NCBI GenBank assembly: GCA_021234155.1
Contig: JAJEKV010000103.1
Span: 744,001 to 808,000, forward strand
Direction of reading: 5' to 3'
DNA from: Isoetes taiwanensis
Lineage: Eukaryota > Streptophyta > Lycopodiopsida > Isoetales > Isoetaceae
DNA: 64,000 nucleotides
The position numbers and the translations under genes were made by a program. Shown here piece after piece: positions 53,821-64,000 of the stretch (positions are counted from its first letter, which is position 1; each line of letters begins with the position of its first letter). Below the pieces are notes generated by a model, which saw only the letters and a program-made list of their open reading frames with translations, did not search any database and was not told where the DNA came from.

Positions 53821-56568
53821 TCAGCTGGAAACAGCAGAATCGGCTTGGCTTGTGATGCCATTAGACGATACCTGTGTGCCTCCTTGTGAGGTATTGATGC
53901 CTGCTGTAATCTCTTCAGATCCTTTATTAGCTGGTGTTTGACCTTGGCTGTCAATGTCTTCAATGGCAGTTCCTGAGATAGAATGTTTACCATCCTGATT
54001 AGCGGCATCTCCAGATGTCAGAATCGTTGGAGGCGCAACAATAGCATATGGAGCTTCAGCTGATGGATTATAAGCTAAAGTTGCCAATGGATGATCAAAC
54101 TTGCAGGTTGGTCCAAACTTACAGATGCCATTCCGCATATAATAGGTGCATTGTGGTGCTCCCTGTGTTTAATGTCCTCACATCAGCTTATATTCATGAA
54201 GCTAGCAAGTATACAAATTTAAACAAAGGCAAGAAAAGTCAGACATACCGGCCGTATTGGGAGACCCATAGGACTCAAGATACAAGTAGCCGATGGAGTG
54301 ACTCTATCCTTGGGATGATGATATCTGCAAGTGGCACCAAATTTGCAGTCCCCCGTTTTCATGTAGTATTGGCATTCTTGCTGTCCTGGTCTCTCAGGAA
54401 ACATGCCATCTTTTTGAGTGCCATATTGTTGAGCTTGCATTGCTGGAAGACCTGTTGCAGCCGATCCAGGCAGATATGGAGTAAATGTACCTTGAACTCC
54501 TGCAATGTGTTCCTGGACAGGACCATAGACAAAGCCAGTTCCAAGTGCAGCTTGTTGCTGTCCATCAGGAGATGCCATGGGACCAGGCTGCAAACAACAG
54601 TCAATTACAAGTATTGGTAATTCTTTAGCATAAGCTTTGGTGGAAAGACAGAACTGATACAATTGTTGATTGACTCGTGGCTCCATGGTTTCTTTATGAA
54701 TCCCATGGACCAATCAATCAACCAACCAACCAACCAAATCAACCAAATCAATCAATCAATCAATCAATATAATGTTGAGCAATCTGAAATCTCTGTTTTA
54801 ATGTCCATTATAAATATCAGAGTCTTTAGCAAATGAAGGAACAGAACTCATTGAACATATTTGACAAGAGGATGGACATCGATATCTATCACTTCCCTAT
54901 GAAGAAGTTGAGAAACATACCGAGTAGCCCCAGGCAGACATGGGAACCACACCATGTGGAGAAGAAAGCAGCAAAGGCGCATAATTGGAAGGTCCCTGAA
55001 GACGAGGACTAGGCAAGTAGGAACCACGGGCAACGGGCCAGGAAGGAATAGCAGGAGGATACTGCTGAGGATTATGGCCTGAAGGGGATCCTCCTGTTGT
55101 ATACAATGGAGAGCTTGGCATGGAAACAAGGGCACCAACTGCTGGGGATGGATGGTGAAATTTGCAAGTAACTCCATATTTGCATGCTCCAGTTCGCATA
55201 TAATATGCACATTCCTTCTCACCCTGGTTTGCAAAGTAATTAGACAAAGTTGCAGATTTATACATCTAAAATGCTATGCAAATTTGAGGTAATTAGACAA
55301 ACATACAGATTGTGATATATCTAAAATGCTATGCAAATTTGTAGGCTTACGGCTCGTAATGGAAAACCCAAAAGATTGAGCTGAACCCTGCCTGCAGATC
55401 CAGCCTTATCGCGAGGATGATGATACTTGCAAGTTGCACCGAATTTGCACATTCCAGTTTTTAAGTAGTACTGCAAGATTTTCACCCAAATTTAGTCTTA
55501 TTTCAATGCCCTAATTTTGACTTTAAACGGTCTTAATTTAGGCAGCAAAATTTATGGAAGATTCGGACAGCAAATTTTAGAAAAAATTTGGATTTGAGCT
55601 ATATTGAGGGTAGAAGAATACCTGGCATTCTGGCTGGCCAATTCGTTCTGGATATTCTCCTTTACCTCGGGCAAGCATAGCAGCCTAAATTCGCAACAGA
55701 AAAAACGTGATATTGTCTAGTTTTAGGTCAGAAACAGATATTATCCCGATCTAAGTATAGAGTAATGGATTAAAATTACCAGTTTTCTATTAGGAGGATG
55801 ATGGTAACGGCAGCTCATGCCGAACCCGCAGAGGCCAGTTCGCATGTAATATGTACATTCTTGTTCTCCAGGCCTTTCCGGATAAGAACCAGGCACGGAT
55901 TCCATGCCCTCTGCTCCTTGTAGACTTAGCTGCCACACTGCTTCTGTATATACAAATTTATCAGATTAATCATAGTAGTATCTATTATTTGGATCAATTT
56001 TGTTCCGATTTACAGTTTCTCCTTCTCCTATACAATTGGAGCTAAAATTTGTGATTTCAAGTCCTGGATCCTTCTGCAGATGATTGTAGGTGTTAAACTC
56101 ATATTTTTTTTGCCCCAATCATTCTGTCCAAATGGGTTCTTCAATTCCCAGGCTCACCTTGCTGCCCATTCTCAGATCGGTTAAAAAACTGGCGTTTTTT
56201 ATGAAAAAACCCCTTTCTGAGCTGCAGATCGTGCTAAACTACAATCAATCAAGGCAGTGTAGAGCCATATAGGCATTGGCCTGCAGAAATTGTTAATCAA
56301 TCTGCACTCATCTCGGATTCAGGAAAGGGGATACATTTTGTGGGACGAAGCAGCAGAAATAAAGCAGATTAACTAGAACGTAAAGGGCAAGCTTACCTTC
56401 GAGGCCTGTATCTGTGGCAGAGTTGGGCGAAGAAGCATGGTGCATATGGTGCCACTCGTCAAGCTGTGGTAAAGATAATACGACTCCGGTGGTACCTCCA
56501 GTTGCCGGATCAGCCTCAAGGCCTGCAAAAGTGGAGGGCGACCCCTGCACTGGTGCATAATATTCCAT
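53821..56568 (-). CDS. ZFN-like CCCH zinc-finger protein, five fingers, seven exons, 500 aa
   Basis: Seven exons with consistent GT..AG borders join without a stop: 56568-56397, 55943-55780, 55684-55622, 55470-55351, 55223-54921, 54587-54249 and 54162-53821, giving 1503 nt including TGA/TAA-type stop. The ATG at 56568 follows an in-frame stop and begins MEYYAPVQG. Five C-x8-C-x5-C-x3-H fingers lie at about residues 87-106, 132-151, 178-197, 346-365 and 392-411. Several are preceded by YPER-GE/GQ-EC, the signature of the plant ZFN/HUA1-like (C3H) group. Between fingers 3 and 4 is a ~150-residue Pro/Ser/Gly-rich linker, and the C-terminus is Ser/Gln-rich and acidic. Members of the family bind single-stranded nucleic acid and several act in mRNA processing or translation. 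Finger 2 is split by an intron right after its first Cys. The gene looks intact. A CAAC/CAAT microsatellite sits in intron 5. Confidence 0.93.
54708..54771. repeat. CAAC/CAAT microsatellite in CCCH intron 5
   Basis: Repeats of CAAC change into CAAT (CCAACCAACCAACCAA then AATCAATCAATCAATC). It lies between exons 5 and 6 and would be a length-variable marker. Confidence 0.9.
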
Positions 56569-57075
56569 CAATCATGCTCCAAACTCGCAGATCTAGCTAA
56601 AAACTGTGCCAATTCCGATCCCTTCCCTCTGCTCCGAGCTTACATACTCTCATTCCGATGCTTAATTCCCTGTTTAATCAATACCCACTTCGGATCGGAG
56701 AAAGAAGAAGCTAATACCAGTTTGGAAGCTTAAGATTTAGGAAAATCATGAGAGGGGTAGCTTGAAACCATGAAAATGCACTGGATTGGAAGCGATTGGG
56801 CGAGATGGGCGGATCGGAGCTCGGCTATGGAGGGCGTGCCGGATCGGATTGATCCGATTTGGGGCAGGGGAGGCCGGAATAGAGAGGAAAGAGCTAGCGA
56901 GAAGGAGAAGAACAGTGTTCTAGAACAGAGCATAGAGAAAAGACGTGTATCAAAATACATTATACAAAAGAATGAAGGTTTTGATAAGTGTATTCTAGAT
57001 ACGGTGGTTTTTTTTTTATTTTTTTATTTTCTGAGGAAGGATAATAGTTTTTTATTTTGGTTTTATTTATTTTCT
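56569..57075 (-). promoter_or_regulatory. 5' UTR and promoter side of the CCCH gene
   Basis: The region upstream of the ATG (minus strand) is noncoding and moderately CT-rich near 56600-56700. No TATA box was firmly identified. A T-rich block (57008-57070) marks a composition change. Assigned by position only. Confidence 0.4.
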
Positions 57076-58985
57076 GGTGCGGAAAACGAGAGAGCGCGAC
57101 GCGCAGTCGAAGACGCCGGACGGACGGTCAGATGTGCAGCCTGGCGCGGTTTCGACCGCGCGGATGATCTTGCGCGTAACCGTGCGACGTGACGTATATG
57201 GCCCGCAATTATTGCTGCTTTGTGGATGGTTACTTGTGTCCATGTTTTGGGCCTTTTTTTGGCCCTTTTTTTTTCATGGCCCACTCCCACAATGAAAAGG
57301 AGGGCGAGAAATTCATTTCGCCTTTCTGTGTGTGCGTGTTTGCGTGCGTGTATGTATACACTAGTAATTGCTCGGTTTGTATATGTAGCTGCTTATCTTT
57401 TTTCCTCGTAAGTGTGTGTGTATGTGTGTATGTGCGGCCGCTCAGTGCGGCCGCCCATCTTTCTTCTCTCTCTATCTCCTTATTCTTTAATTTCCATCCT
57501 GCATCTCACAATTTCGCCCCATCCTCAACCCCCAAGTGTCGTCCAACGTACTACCGTACAGTTTTGACGCGCAAATTATGCCCTTTCGTTTCGCCACTCA
57601 CTCTTACTGCCCCATTGCTGTAGCAATCTAATACTGTATCTATCTCACAATTCATCTGTATCGCCTTTTGTATCATTTCTACCTTCATAATACCAGAAGA
57701 TCTGCACATTATTCGTCACTTCTTTTCTGAATATGCCATTCTACGTCCCAGACCTCAGAAAGACGTGGCTCTCATCTAAAGGTGAGAAATTGTGGTTGGG
57801 CGTAGGGGTGGCAAGAAGCATATGGCGACAATATTCAATCTCTTCTCTCTATTGTTAACATGATATATAGCTTTCATGATCAAGGTTGACAGATGCTATC
57901 CACCATTAATAATGAGCATTGATTCTATGAAGAATCTTTGAACCATTGCGTGAATTTGCAAGCCAGACAGATAATCAATAATTTCATTCTCTTCGTATTA
58001 AATACAACAATAGCACCCACAATTCTTGACACACATTTAACAAGAGTAGATCTACTTAGCACTTAAAATATGGCCCAACACATAGTAATTTATCGTATAT
58101 AAACCAATATAATTAAATAAACTAAAAAGAAATGGAAAGAGAGTTGAAGTTGTCAGGGATGGTCCTTAATACATATAAAGACTCCGCCTCAACCCTTTAT
58201 CTTACACATAAAGACTCCATCTCACAACTCTCATCCAATGCCAAATAAAGGCTTTTTATCTTATATATTTACAAAGTATAATCATTTTCCTGTTCTTTCT
58301 TTTTGACCATTAACTTGACGACATAGGTTTTGGTGACATACAGTACAAAATGGGCCCATCAACATAAATATATAACAAAATTCATTGTTTACAAAAGATT
58401 AAGATTTTCAAAGAAGGAAAAATATGATACAATAGGATATGATGAAATTTTAATGTCCACGTGAAGCGGTAGCTTATGGGACATTTTAGAACACATGGGT
58501 TCTTGCATCCACCAAGGTTTCTTCCACCAACTTTACAATGATATATGGCCACTTTCACAAGAAGACGTTGGATCAGTGACCTTGGGTATGACAAATGAGT
58601 TAGGAATGCACATGTACGTGGATACATGTGCTTTGATGTGGCATTATACATTATTTAAGATTTCTAGATGGGCCTAAAAGGACAACCATGTCAACTAGAA
58701 GGACAGCCATGTCAACGCATTTTGGTAATAACCAAATATGGTAGAATATATCATGCACTCCCATGCTTTTATTTTCTTTCTCTAGGTGCCACTAGGCCAT
58801 TGGTCCAAAAATCGGACAAATTTGGCATTCAAATATATTGTATGTAGTGGAAAAGCTTTTAGCATTGCCTTCTTGCACACTATTGTTTGTAACTTCTTTT
58901 GCATGTAATATCAAATCTGCCTTAACCTCAAAAAAAAAAAAAAAAAAAAATTGTGCAATCGAAGCTTCGATAGATGTTGGTGTCT
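57076..58985. other. Intergenic, no gene recognised
   Basis: It contains a GC-rich patch (57080-57190), a GT-rich microsatellite-like stretch (about 57410-57432) ending in two NotI-type GCGGCCGC blocks (57434 and 57446), and an A run of about 21 bases (58929-58949) that may be the tail of a retrocopy of unknown origin. No conserved coding was seen. Confidence 0.45.
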
Positions 58986-58986
58986 T

Positions 58987-59420
58987 CTTTCAGATGCATG
59001 TAAAATCACTAAAATCTAATAGTAAAACTTAAACTATTAAACTGCATTTTGGAAAATTTTTGTGAAATCACTTTCAATCCACTGTGACAAAAAATAGCCA
59101 AATTTAGAATGTTGTTTCTCACTTCTTGTAGCCCGAATTTTGAGAAATTAAAACTGCAAAAGAAAGATCTCAATGTCTACTTTCAGATGCATGTGAGATC
59201 ACTGAAAACTGATTAGTAAAACTCAGATATTAAATTCTAAGTTTTGGTATATTTTGTGGCATCGATTTCCATTCATTGTATCATAAAATTAGCCAATTTT
59301 GAGAGATTGTTTCTCACTCCTTGGAGCTCAGATTTGAGCAATTTAGATTTTAGAAAAAAGATGAATGTACTTAGATCAAATTAAAATCACTAAAAATAGA
59401 TTAGTAAAACTCAAGTATTA
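58987..59420. repeat. Diverged tandem repeat, period about 187 bp
   Basis: CTTTCAGATGCATGT-A-ATCACT-AAA-CT-A-TAGTAAAACT begins at about 58987 and 59178, with a third partial, weaker copy near 59365. TTGTTTCTCACT-CTTG-AGC and AGCCAA-TTT recur at the same spacing. It may be the edge of a decayed satellite or an old duplicated spacer. Confidence 0.65.
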
Positions 59421-61746
59421 CTAAGCAGTGATAATTTTAGTGGCGAATATTCGCAAATTACGATTTTATAGGGCTCATTAAATTCTTTCCACGAATCGTT
59501 AGTAGGCTACGTGGCCCAAAAATTTTGGAACTATTCGCTCGTAGTTGATGGAAAGGAATCCCGCCAAGAAAGGCTTCACCGCTTAATCTAAGCTAGAAGG
59601 GAGGCAGATTCGCCACTCGATCTACATCTTTTTCGAATAGGATCCATATGATTCGCTTTGATTTCTACATCCTATGCATTTGAAAGTATAGTAAGTAGCC
59701 TTGTGAACATACTGATAATTTCTTATTCTCAAATTTGTTCTGATGCGAAAATGTATGGGTATTTTGGCCTCAATAATCGTTCTATCTATACTGGTAGCAC
59801 CGGAATACTATGAGAGGCAGGCGAGCTTGACATCTCCCACTCTAATTTGATAGGAGGATACATTCAGGATCGGCATCTTCTCTGGTAAGTTTATATATGT
59901 TACCTAATATAATCTAATTTGGGTCAGGGATCGTGGCTGAGTCTTGTATGTGGGTCGTTACTCGTTTTTTCCCTTCACAAGCAAAAATAGAACGAATGAG
60001 CTTTTTTTAGATGCCGCATAGACCGCACAGATGCGTTAATCAGAAAGTAAAAAGCCTGCAATAGATTTTTGGCAAGTTTTGAACTGAAGCAGAATCGTCA
60101 TGCTTGCCTGCCTGTGATAATTAACTGTGGAGAATTAACTCTAGAGAATTTAAGCCTGTGATAAATTTGCTTTGCTCTTCTGTACTTGATGCCTAACTGG
60201 GTATTCATCCCAAGGTGGTTGTTTCATAATTTAATTCCAAGCAAAGCTTGACCTATGCACAGATTCATTTTTTTCCATGGTAGTTTACTCAAATCTATCA
60301 GCAACTTGCTTCTTAAACCATTCCAAGACTGCACATATTGATGAGGATTTTAGCAAAGATAGCCATATCTATTAGCCAACTGTAAAATACTCATTTGATC
60401 CTTACCAAGATTTTAGGGCTTCCATAAGGGAAATGATTGTAGAAAAGGAAATGCATAGTTTTAGGAGACATAGACTATAGGAAAATATGACATGGCGTCC
60501 ACAATCAGTTGACAAAACGTCCGCCACCAAAAAGCACTTTGCATGAAAGTAGGTCATGACTATAAGTAGTCATATGAGCTGACGTGGCATCATGCCACGT
60601 CACATTAGGGTTAGTTTAGGGTTACATTAGGGTTTCCTTCTTCTAACACATAGCTAGAAAGATTTGGAAGAACTTCTCTAATGTTATCTCAGTCTAAATT
60701 CTCCGAACATCATGACATAATTAGGCAAGCCTTCTCTGAAATATGGAAGGAACTTCTTATTTGTTTCATATAAATCTGAAATTTTTTGAATGTGTAACGT
60801 AAAAATTCGTGGCTTCAAGACATTGATTATCCGAGCATGAAGCTTTGTACTTTTATCATCAAAATGAAAAATGAAAACATCTTTATAATGCTGTCTTGGT
60901 AAATGATTCTTGAAGGTACAAAGGATTAGTTTCTGAACCTGAAAATAGTTTATCTTAAAGTTAGTTTGAGTACCAGGATCTTATTCTGATGAGCAAATTT
61001 TCTTGTCTGTAAAGGGAAAACAAGACCCACCATGCATGTGAAGCGACCAACCATTCATATGCAATGCCTTTTTTGCTACAAAGAAGATATTATGGCTAAG
61101 ATTGATGTTAAATGGAGTCTAAACTCTGTTAAGCCAAGGCACAAACATCTGAACATTCTTTCCATTCTGGAAAAAAAGCAGCATTTCTACTTGCTGATAT
61201 AGTTTATGTTTCAGTGTATATTCGAGTTATGGCACATCGACATGTTTTGATATTCCAGTGCAAAGTAATTTCATGAAGAAAAAGAGTGGTTAAGAAAGCC
61301 TATCTCAACCCCACATTTCAGGCCAACCATATTTCGTCACCAAGCATACAAGTGCACTTAATCTTCAGGTCAGTTAAGATGTGTGTAATTTTATTTTCAT
61401 AATCTTGCACCCCTTTAAGCTTCAAATGAACTGTGTAAGCTTCAGATCTGCACTGTGTAACAGAGCTTAATAATCTGTCATTATAAGCACATTTCATTTC
61501 ATAGGCTAACAATTAAACAGCAGCAAGGACTTTTGATTTTCCGATATGCTTAGTTCTTATGTAAGGACTTCTGATTTTCCCATATGCCAGTTCTTATGTA
61601 AGTAGCTAAGCATACAAATGCTTTTTGCTCAATCTAATTATGTGCATATAATTACATGTGATTGGCTATCGTTTATTTTTTCTTTTTGTCTATTAGATTC
61701 CACTTACTTGCCTGCAATAAATATATTTACTTATTCATATGTGCAG
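59421..61746. other. Upstream region of the ParB-like gene
   Basis: No coding is recognised. A good donor (CTCTGGTAAGTT, 59885) and a good acceptor (GTGCAG, ending 61746) could bound a 5' UTR intron of the next gene, which would put transcription start near or before 59.8 kb. That is inference only. Confidence 0.35.
60581..60601. promoter_or_regulatory. 21-bp ACGT palindrome (bZIP/ABRE-like)
   Basis: GACGTGGCATCATGCCACGTC is a palindrome around one central C, with ACGTGGC cores that in plants are typical bZIP/ABRE binding sites. It is followed at once by TTAGGGTTAGTTTAGGG and ATTAGGG, similar to telo-box motifs common near plant promoters. No transcript can be assigned. Confidence 0.5.
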
Positions 61747-61768
61747 GCACCTTTAAAAAGAAATTTTG

Positions 61769-63804
61769 ATGTCCTCAGTTTCGTATTCCAGCCTCAGAGC
61801 TTCAGTTGCTAGCGCCAACGCCTTCAAAATTTCCCGAGACTGTTCCATTTCACATAGAGATATCATGGAGAGGTGAGTACAGAAAATACACTGTATGTCT
61901 TTTTTAGAACGTGTGATGAGTTCAATTGTATTTCGGAATACAAATTCAGTGTCGAAAGTGTATTCTGGAATGAATACACTTTCATTTCAGAGTAAGGGGG
62001 AATTGTATTCCGGAATACACTTTTGCGTCGTGAGCAAACAAAGTGTATTCCGGAATACACTTTTTGTTTTTCCTGAAGTGAAAGTGTATTCTGGAATACA
62101 CTTTCACTTCGGGAATACACAGAGAGTGTATTCCAGAATATACTTTCGTTTGTAGCCTTTTCTTTGAGAAAATGTTGTATTTTCGAATACATCTTAGTTG
62201 TTTTTAGAAGTCAGTAGCAAGTTTTTTTTACTACATAAAGAGGAAGTTCTGGTTAGTTTAAGCACAAATTTACCGTAAGTTTATTCTAGAATACATTTTA
62301 ACGTTATTTTTTAACCTTTTACTACTGTTTTTTTTGCAGGCAAGAACAAAACAAACGTGCACCCAAAAAGACACTGAAGCTGGTGAGGAAACCTCATCCG
62401 CAGGCTAGACTGCAGGAGGAGTTTACGAAAATTTTCAGACACAATGGTTTTTTACTAGAGGCACTGCTGGACTAGAGGCACTGCTGGATATCTTTCCTTT
62501 AAGACGTCCCACAATTTTATTGTTGTTGATCAGGGGTTCTTCAAACTGGGAAGAGTGAACCCACAACTGCGTAAAGTGCCTCTGAGGCCGAGGAGGAGCA
62601 GGTAGAAGGGGGTGACGTTGAGAATGATCGTCAAAATGAGTCGGCCCCAAGTGCATCAAGTTCCGAGGGCAGCCCTAGGCAGTAACCGAGGAGCAGGCCT
62701 CGAGACACCATTGCTGCCAAAGAGCCAAAGAAAAGAAAGGTCCAGGAAATTGTTGTAGCTCCTGTTGAAGAGGAAAGCTCGAAGAAGAGGAAGGGCAAGG
62801 GAAAGGCACCCGGAGTGGCCATAAAAGAAAAGAAGGTGGATAAAACCTCGGAAAGAATGGAAGAGATAAACAAGAAAAAGTACGTCCAAGGCGTGATTTA
62901 CTTGCTGTGACATCAATGAGGTTACCACCAAAGAATGAAGCTAATAGAGGCCCCTTCAGGTCCGAAAAATTTATGCAGATCATTTGAGGAATTTGAAGGA
63001 CAGGATCAGGAGCAACCCAAATGCAGACGTAGCTCTGATTGTTGGCCTTGTGGATAGAACCCAGTGCACCGACCCCAAAGACTATGACCGCGAAAGTACT
63101 GACACTTATATGCACTACATCTTGGGGGGAAACCACAGCTTCAAAGCTAGAAGGCAACTGTACAAGGAAAAAATTAACCTGAGATATCTTTCGGTCCTTT
63201 GTGCAGTTTACTATTGCCTGACAGACGAGGAAGCAAAAATCATAGCTAATATACACAATGCAGACAACGAGTACAAACTGAAAATGAGCTTTGTCGACAA
63301 GATAAGGTTCATGCACAGGGAGTACGTCATTTTCAAAGAAAGTATGCGAAGACCTGAAGAAACCAGCCAACTCCTTGGAGCTCAAGGAGGCGTGTGCAAT
63401 CGAGTGTTGCCTTAAGTACGACGAGGCGAACAAACGGCAGTCACTGATAAGCCACGACAACTGGTTCCAGCTTGCCTTTAGAGATGGCCGAGTATGTTTC
63501 CTTTATATTCCAGAATAAGTTTTTTGTGTTAGTCGTCGTCTCCCACACTAACAGCCTTCCAATTTTGAGTGCAGATCTGGAAGCTACAGAACGAAATTTT
63601 TAATATGTTTGAACGGGGAGAATTAAAGAGCAAAGGAAAGGTCTTAAACAAAAAGAAGGGCTCCGACGTCCCCAAAAACGAAATGACCATTACGGTGTGG
63701 AGGGAGATGCAGGGCTTCACGGATATGGAGTTGCTGGAAAGGCTCCTCCAGAAAGTTGCAGATAAGGACTTTATCCTGGAAGAAATGTCCAAGGAGTTGC
63801 ACAA
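61769..63804 (+). pseudogene. ParB/sulfiredoxin-like domain gene, multi-exon, decayed, continues past the window
   Basis: Exon 1 has an ATG at 61769 (MSSVSYSSLRASVASANAFK, Ser/Arg-rich and possibly organelle-targeting) and ends at a GTGAGT donor at 61873. Exon 2 starts at 62340, in frame (QEQNKRAPKKTLKLVRKPHP), but a 17-bp tandem duplication (62454-62470 and 62471-62487) destroys the frame. A basic, acidic-patch stretch follows (KKRKVQEIVVAPVEEESSKK near 62740; one TAA near 62683). The conserved part is at about 62905-63415: RNLKDRIRSNPNADVALIVG, YILGGNHSFKARRQLYKE, LTDEEAKIIANIHNAD and FVDKIRFMHREY. GGNHS-x-x-A and the E-A...HN pattern are those of the ParB/Srx fold. A frame change near 63365 leads to ECCLKYDEANKRQSLISHDN. 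A small intron (63492-63574) is followed by an in-frame exon (IWKLQNEIFNMFERGELKSK...) ending at a GTAAGC donor at 63805. Nuclear or mobile-element function is unknown. Confidence 0.6.
61930..62297. repeat. Cluster of GTGTATTC-nn-GAATACAC palindromes in intron 1
   Basis: At least eight palindromic units lie inside the first intron (61873-62339) at about 61931, 61960, 62004, 62043, 62075, 62108, 62126 and 62174, with a ninth weaker one near 62283. The best is 62075-62110, a 36-base near-perfect palindrome GAAGTGAAAGTGTATTC-TG-GAATACACTTTCACTTC. The two centre bases vary (CG, TG, CA), always as TTC-nn-GAA. Confidence 0.9.
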
Positions 63805-63861
63805 GTAAGCTGATATTCACGTTTCATTTGTCCTTAACAAGGTGTAGATTTATAAATGTGT

Positions 63862-64000
63862 ATTCCAGAAGATACAATCACCACGCAGGTGGAGCAAGAG
63901 TGTATTCCCGAATACACTACTGCTTGGCGTGAACTCAAGCGGTGGTGTATTCGGGAATACACTCTTGCTCCACCTGCGTGGTGATTGGGTATTCTGGAAT
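63862..64000. repeat. Long hairpin with 43-bp perfect arms in the last visible intron
   Basis: The left arm at 63875-63917 (CAATCACCACGCAGGTGGAG, then CAAGAGTGTATTC, then CCGAATACAC) is an exact inverted copy of 63945-63987, with a 27-base loop. Each arm itself contains a GTGTATTC-nn-GAATACAC palindrome. An imperfect outer continuation (ATTCCAGAA at 63862 and TTCTGGAAT at 63992) reaches the window edge, so the full hairpin is longer. A single related palindrome (TATTCCAGAATA) also lies in the 83-bp intron at about 63505. Confidence 0.95.

Noticed and set aside
57410-57455. Two GCGGCCGC blocks next to a GT-rich microsatellite
   Set aside because: NotI-type sites suggested vector sequence, but the flanks are not recognisable cloning vector and read as ordinary GC-poor plant DNA; two chance or duplicated sites are more likely.
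58929-58949. Poly(A) run as evidence of a processed retrocopy
   Set aside because: The ~500 bases upstream show no coding similarity, and no matching target-site duplication was found on the left.
60604-60636. Interstitial telomere-like TTAGGG words
   Set aside because: Only three interrupted words with different spacers; too few for a telomeric array, better described as telo-box-like promoter motifs.
61930-62300. CRISPR-like array
   Set aside because: The repeats are palindromes with irregular spacing and variable centres inside a plant intron; spacers are not of even length, and this is a eukaryotic nuclear sequence.
61930-62300. Heat-shock elements (TTC-nn-GAA)
   Set aside because: The core fits a tail-to-tail HSE dimer, but functional HSEs need three or more contiguous nGAAn units; here the conserved part is the longer GTGTATTC arm, so a repeat origin is more likely.

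Overview
The window reads as nuclear DNA of a vascular plant, most likely a fern. The base composition is AT-rich. Genes carry spliceosomal introns with GT..AG borders. There is an intact plant-type CCCH zinc-finger gene, a large PLS-type PPR gene whose repeat wording (phrases such as AGYAQHG and LALECFEKMQ) I associate with fern PPR families, and pseudogenes of AUX/LAX, GT31 and FCP1-like plant families. Most of the rest is retrotransposon debris. The taxon is inferred from style, not from a database.

Layout. 1-4.4 kb: a 5'-truncated L1-type LINE (minus) fused into a broken FCP1-like phosphatase pseudogene (minus). 4.4-6.1 kb: two dispersed repeats. 6.1-20.9 kb: one 5'-truncated LINE (plus) with a 14-bp target-site duplication and poly(A). 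It was later split by a Ty1/copia element (7544-13682, 5-bp TSD, minus), by a ~3.4-kb composite of inverted-repeat elements (14.09-17.47 kb), and by a microsatellite-tailed non-LTR fragment (about 19.2-20.3 kb). 22.9-24.6 kb: a GT31 glycosyltransferase pseudogene. 26.4-27.7 kb: an AUX/LAX auxin-permease pseudogene bordered by copies of a short repeat. 28.0-32.7 kb: a DIRS/Ngaro-like tyrosine-recombinase retrotransposon (minus) flanked by 192-bp direct repeats with no difference seen between them. 32.7-40.3 kb: mostly intergenic, with tandem duplications, a non-LTR tail and a MITE-like element.

40355-43051: an 898-aa PPR gene. 43.7-46.8 kb: a second L1-type LINE fragment (minus). 47.6-51.3 kb: a badly decayed chromodomain-type Ty3/gypsy element, followed by a repeat with tRNA-like pol III boxes that is related to the repeat at 4.4 kb. 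52.3-52.6 kb: a fold-back. 53821-56568: the intact seven-exon CCCH zinc-finger gene (500 aa, five fingers, minus). 57-61.7 kb: noncoding, with a ~187-bp tandem repeat and an ACGT palindrome. 61.75 kb to the edge: the start of a decayed multi-exon gene with a ParB/sulfiredoxin-like domain, in which three of the identified introns contain palindromes of the form GTGTATTC-nn-GAATACAC.

Only the CCCH and PPR genes look intact. The two most unusual items are the tyrosine-recombinase retroelement with unusually well-preserved repeats in a land-plant setting, and the ParB-like gene with palindrome-loaded introns. A cross-cutting pattern is that nearly every element and many spacers carry a short two- or three-copy tandem duplication.
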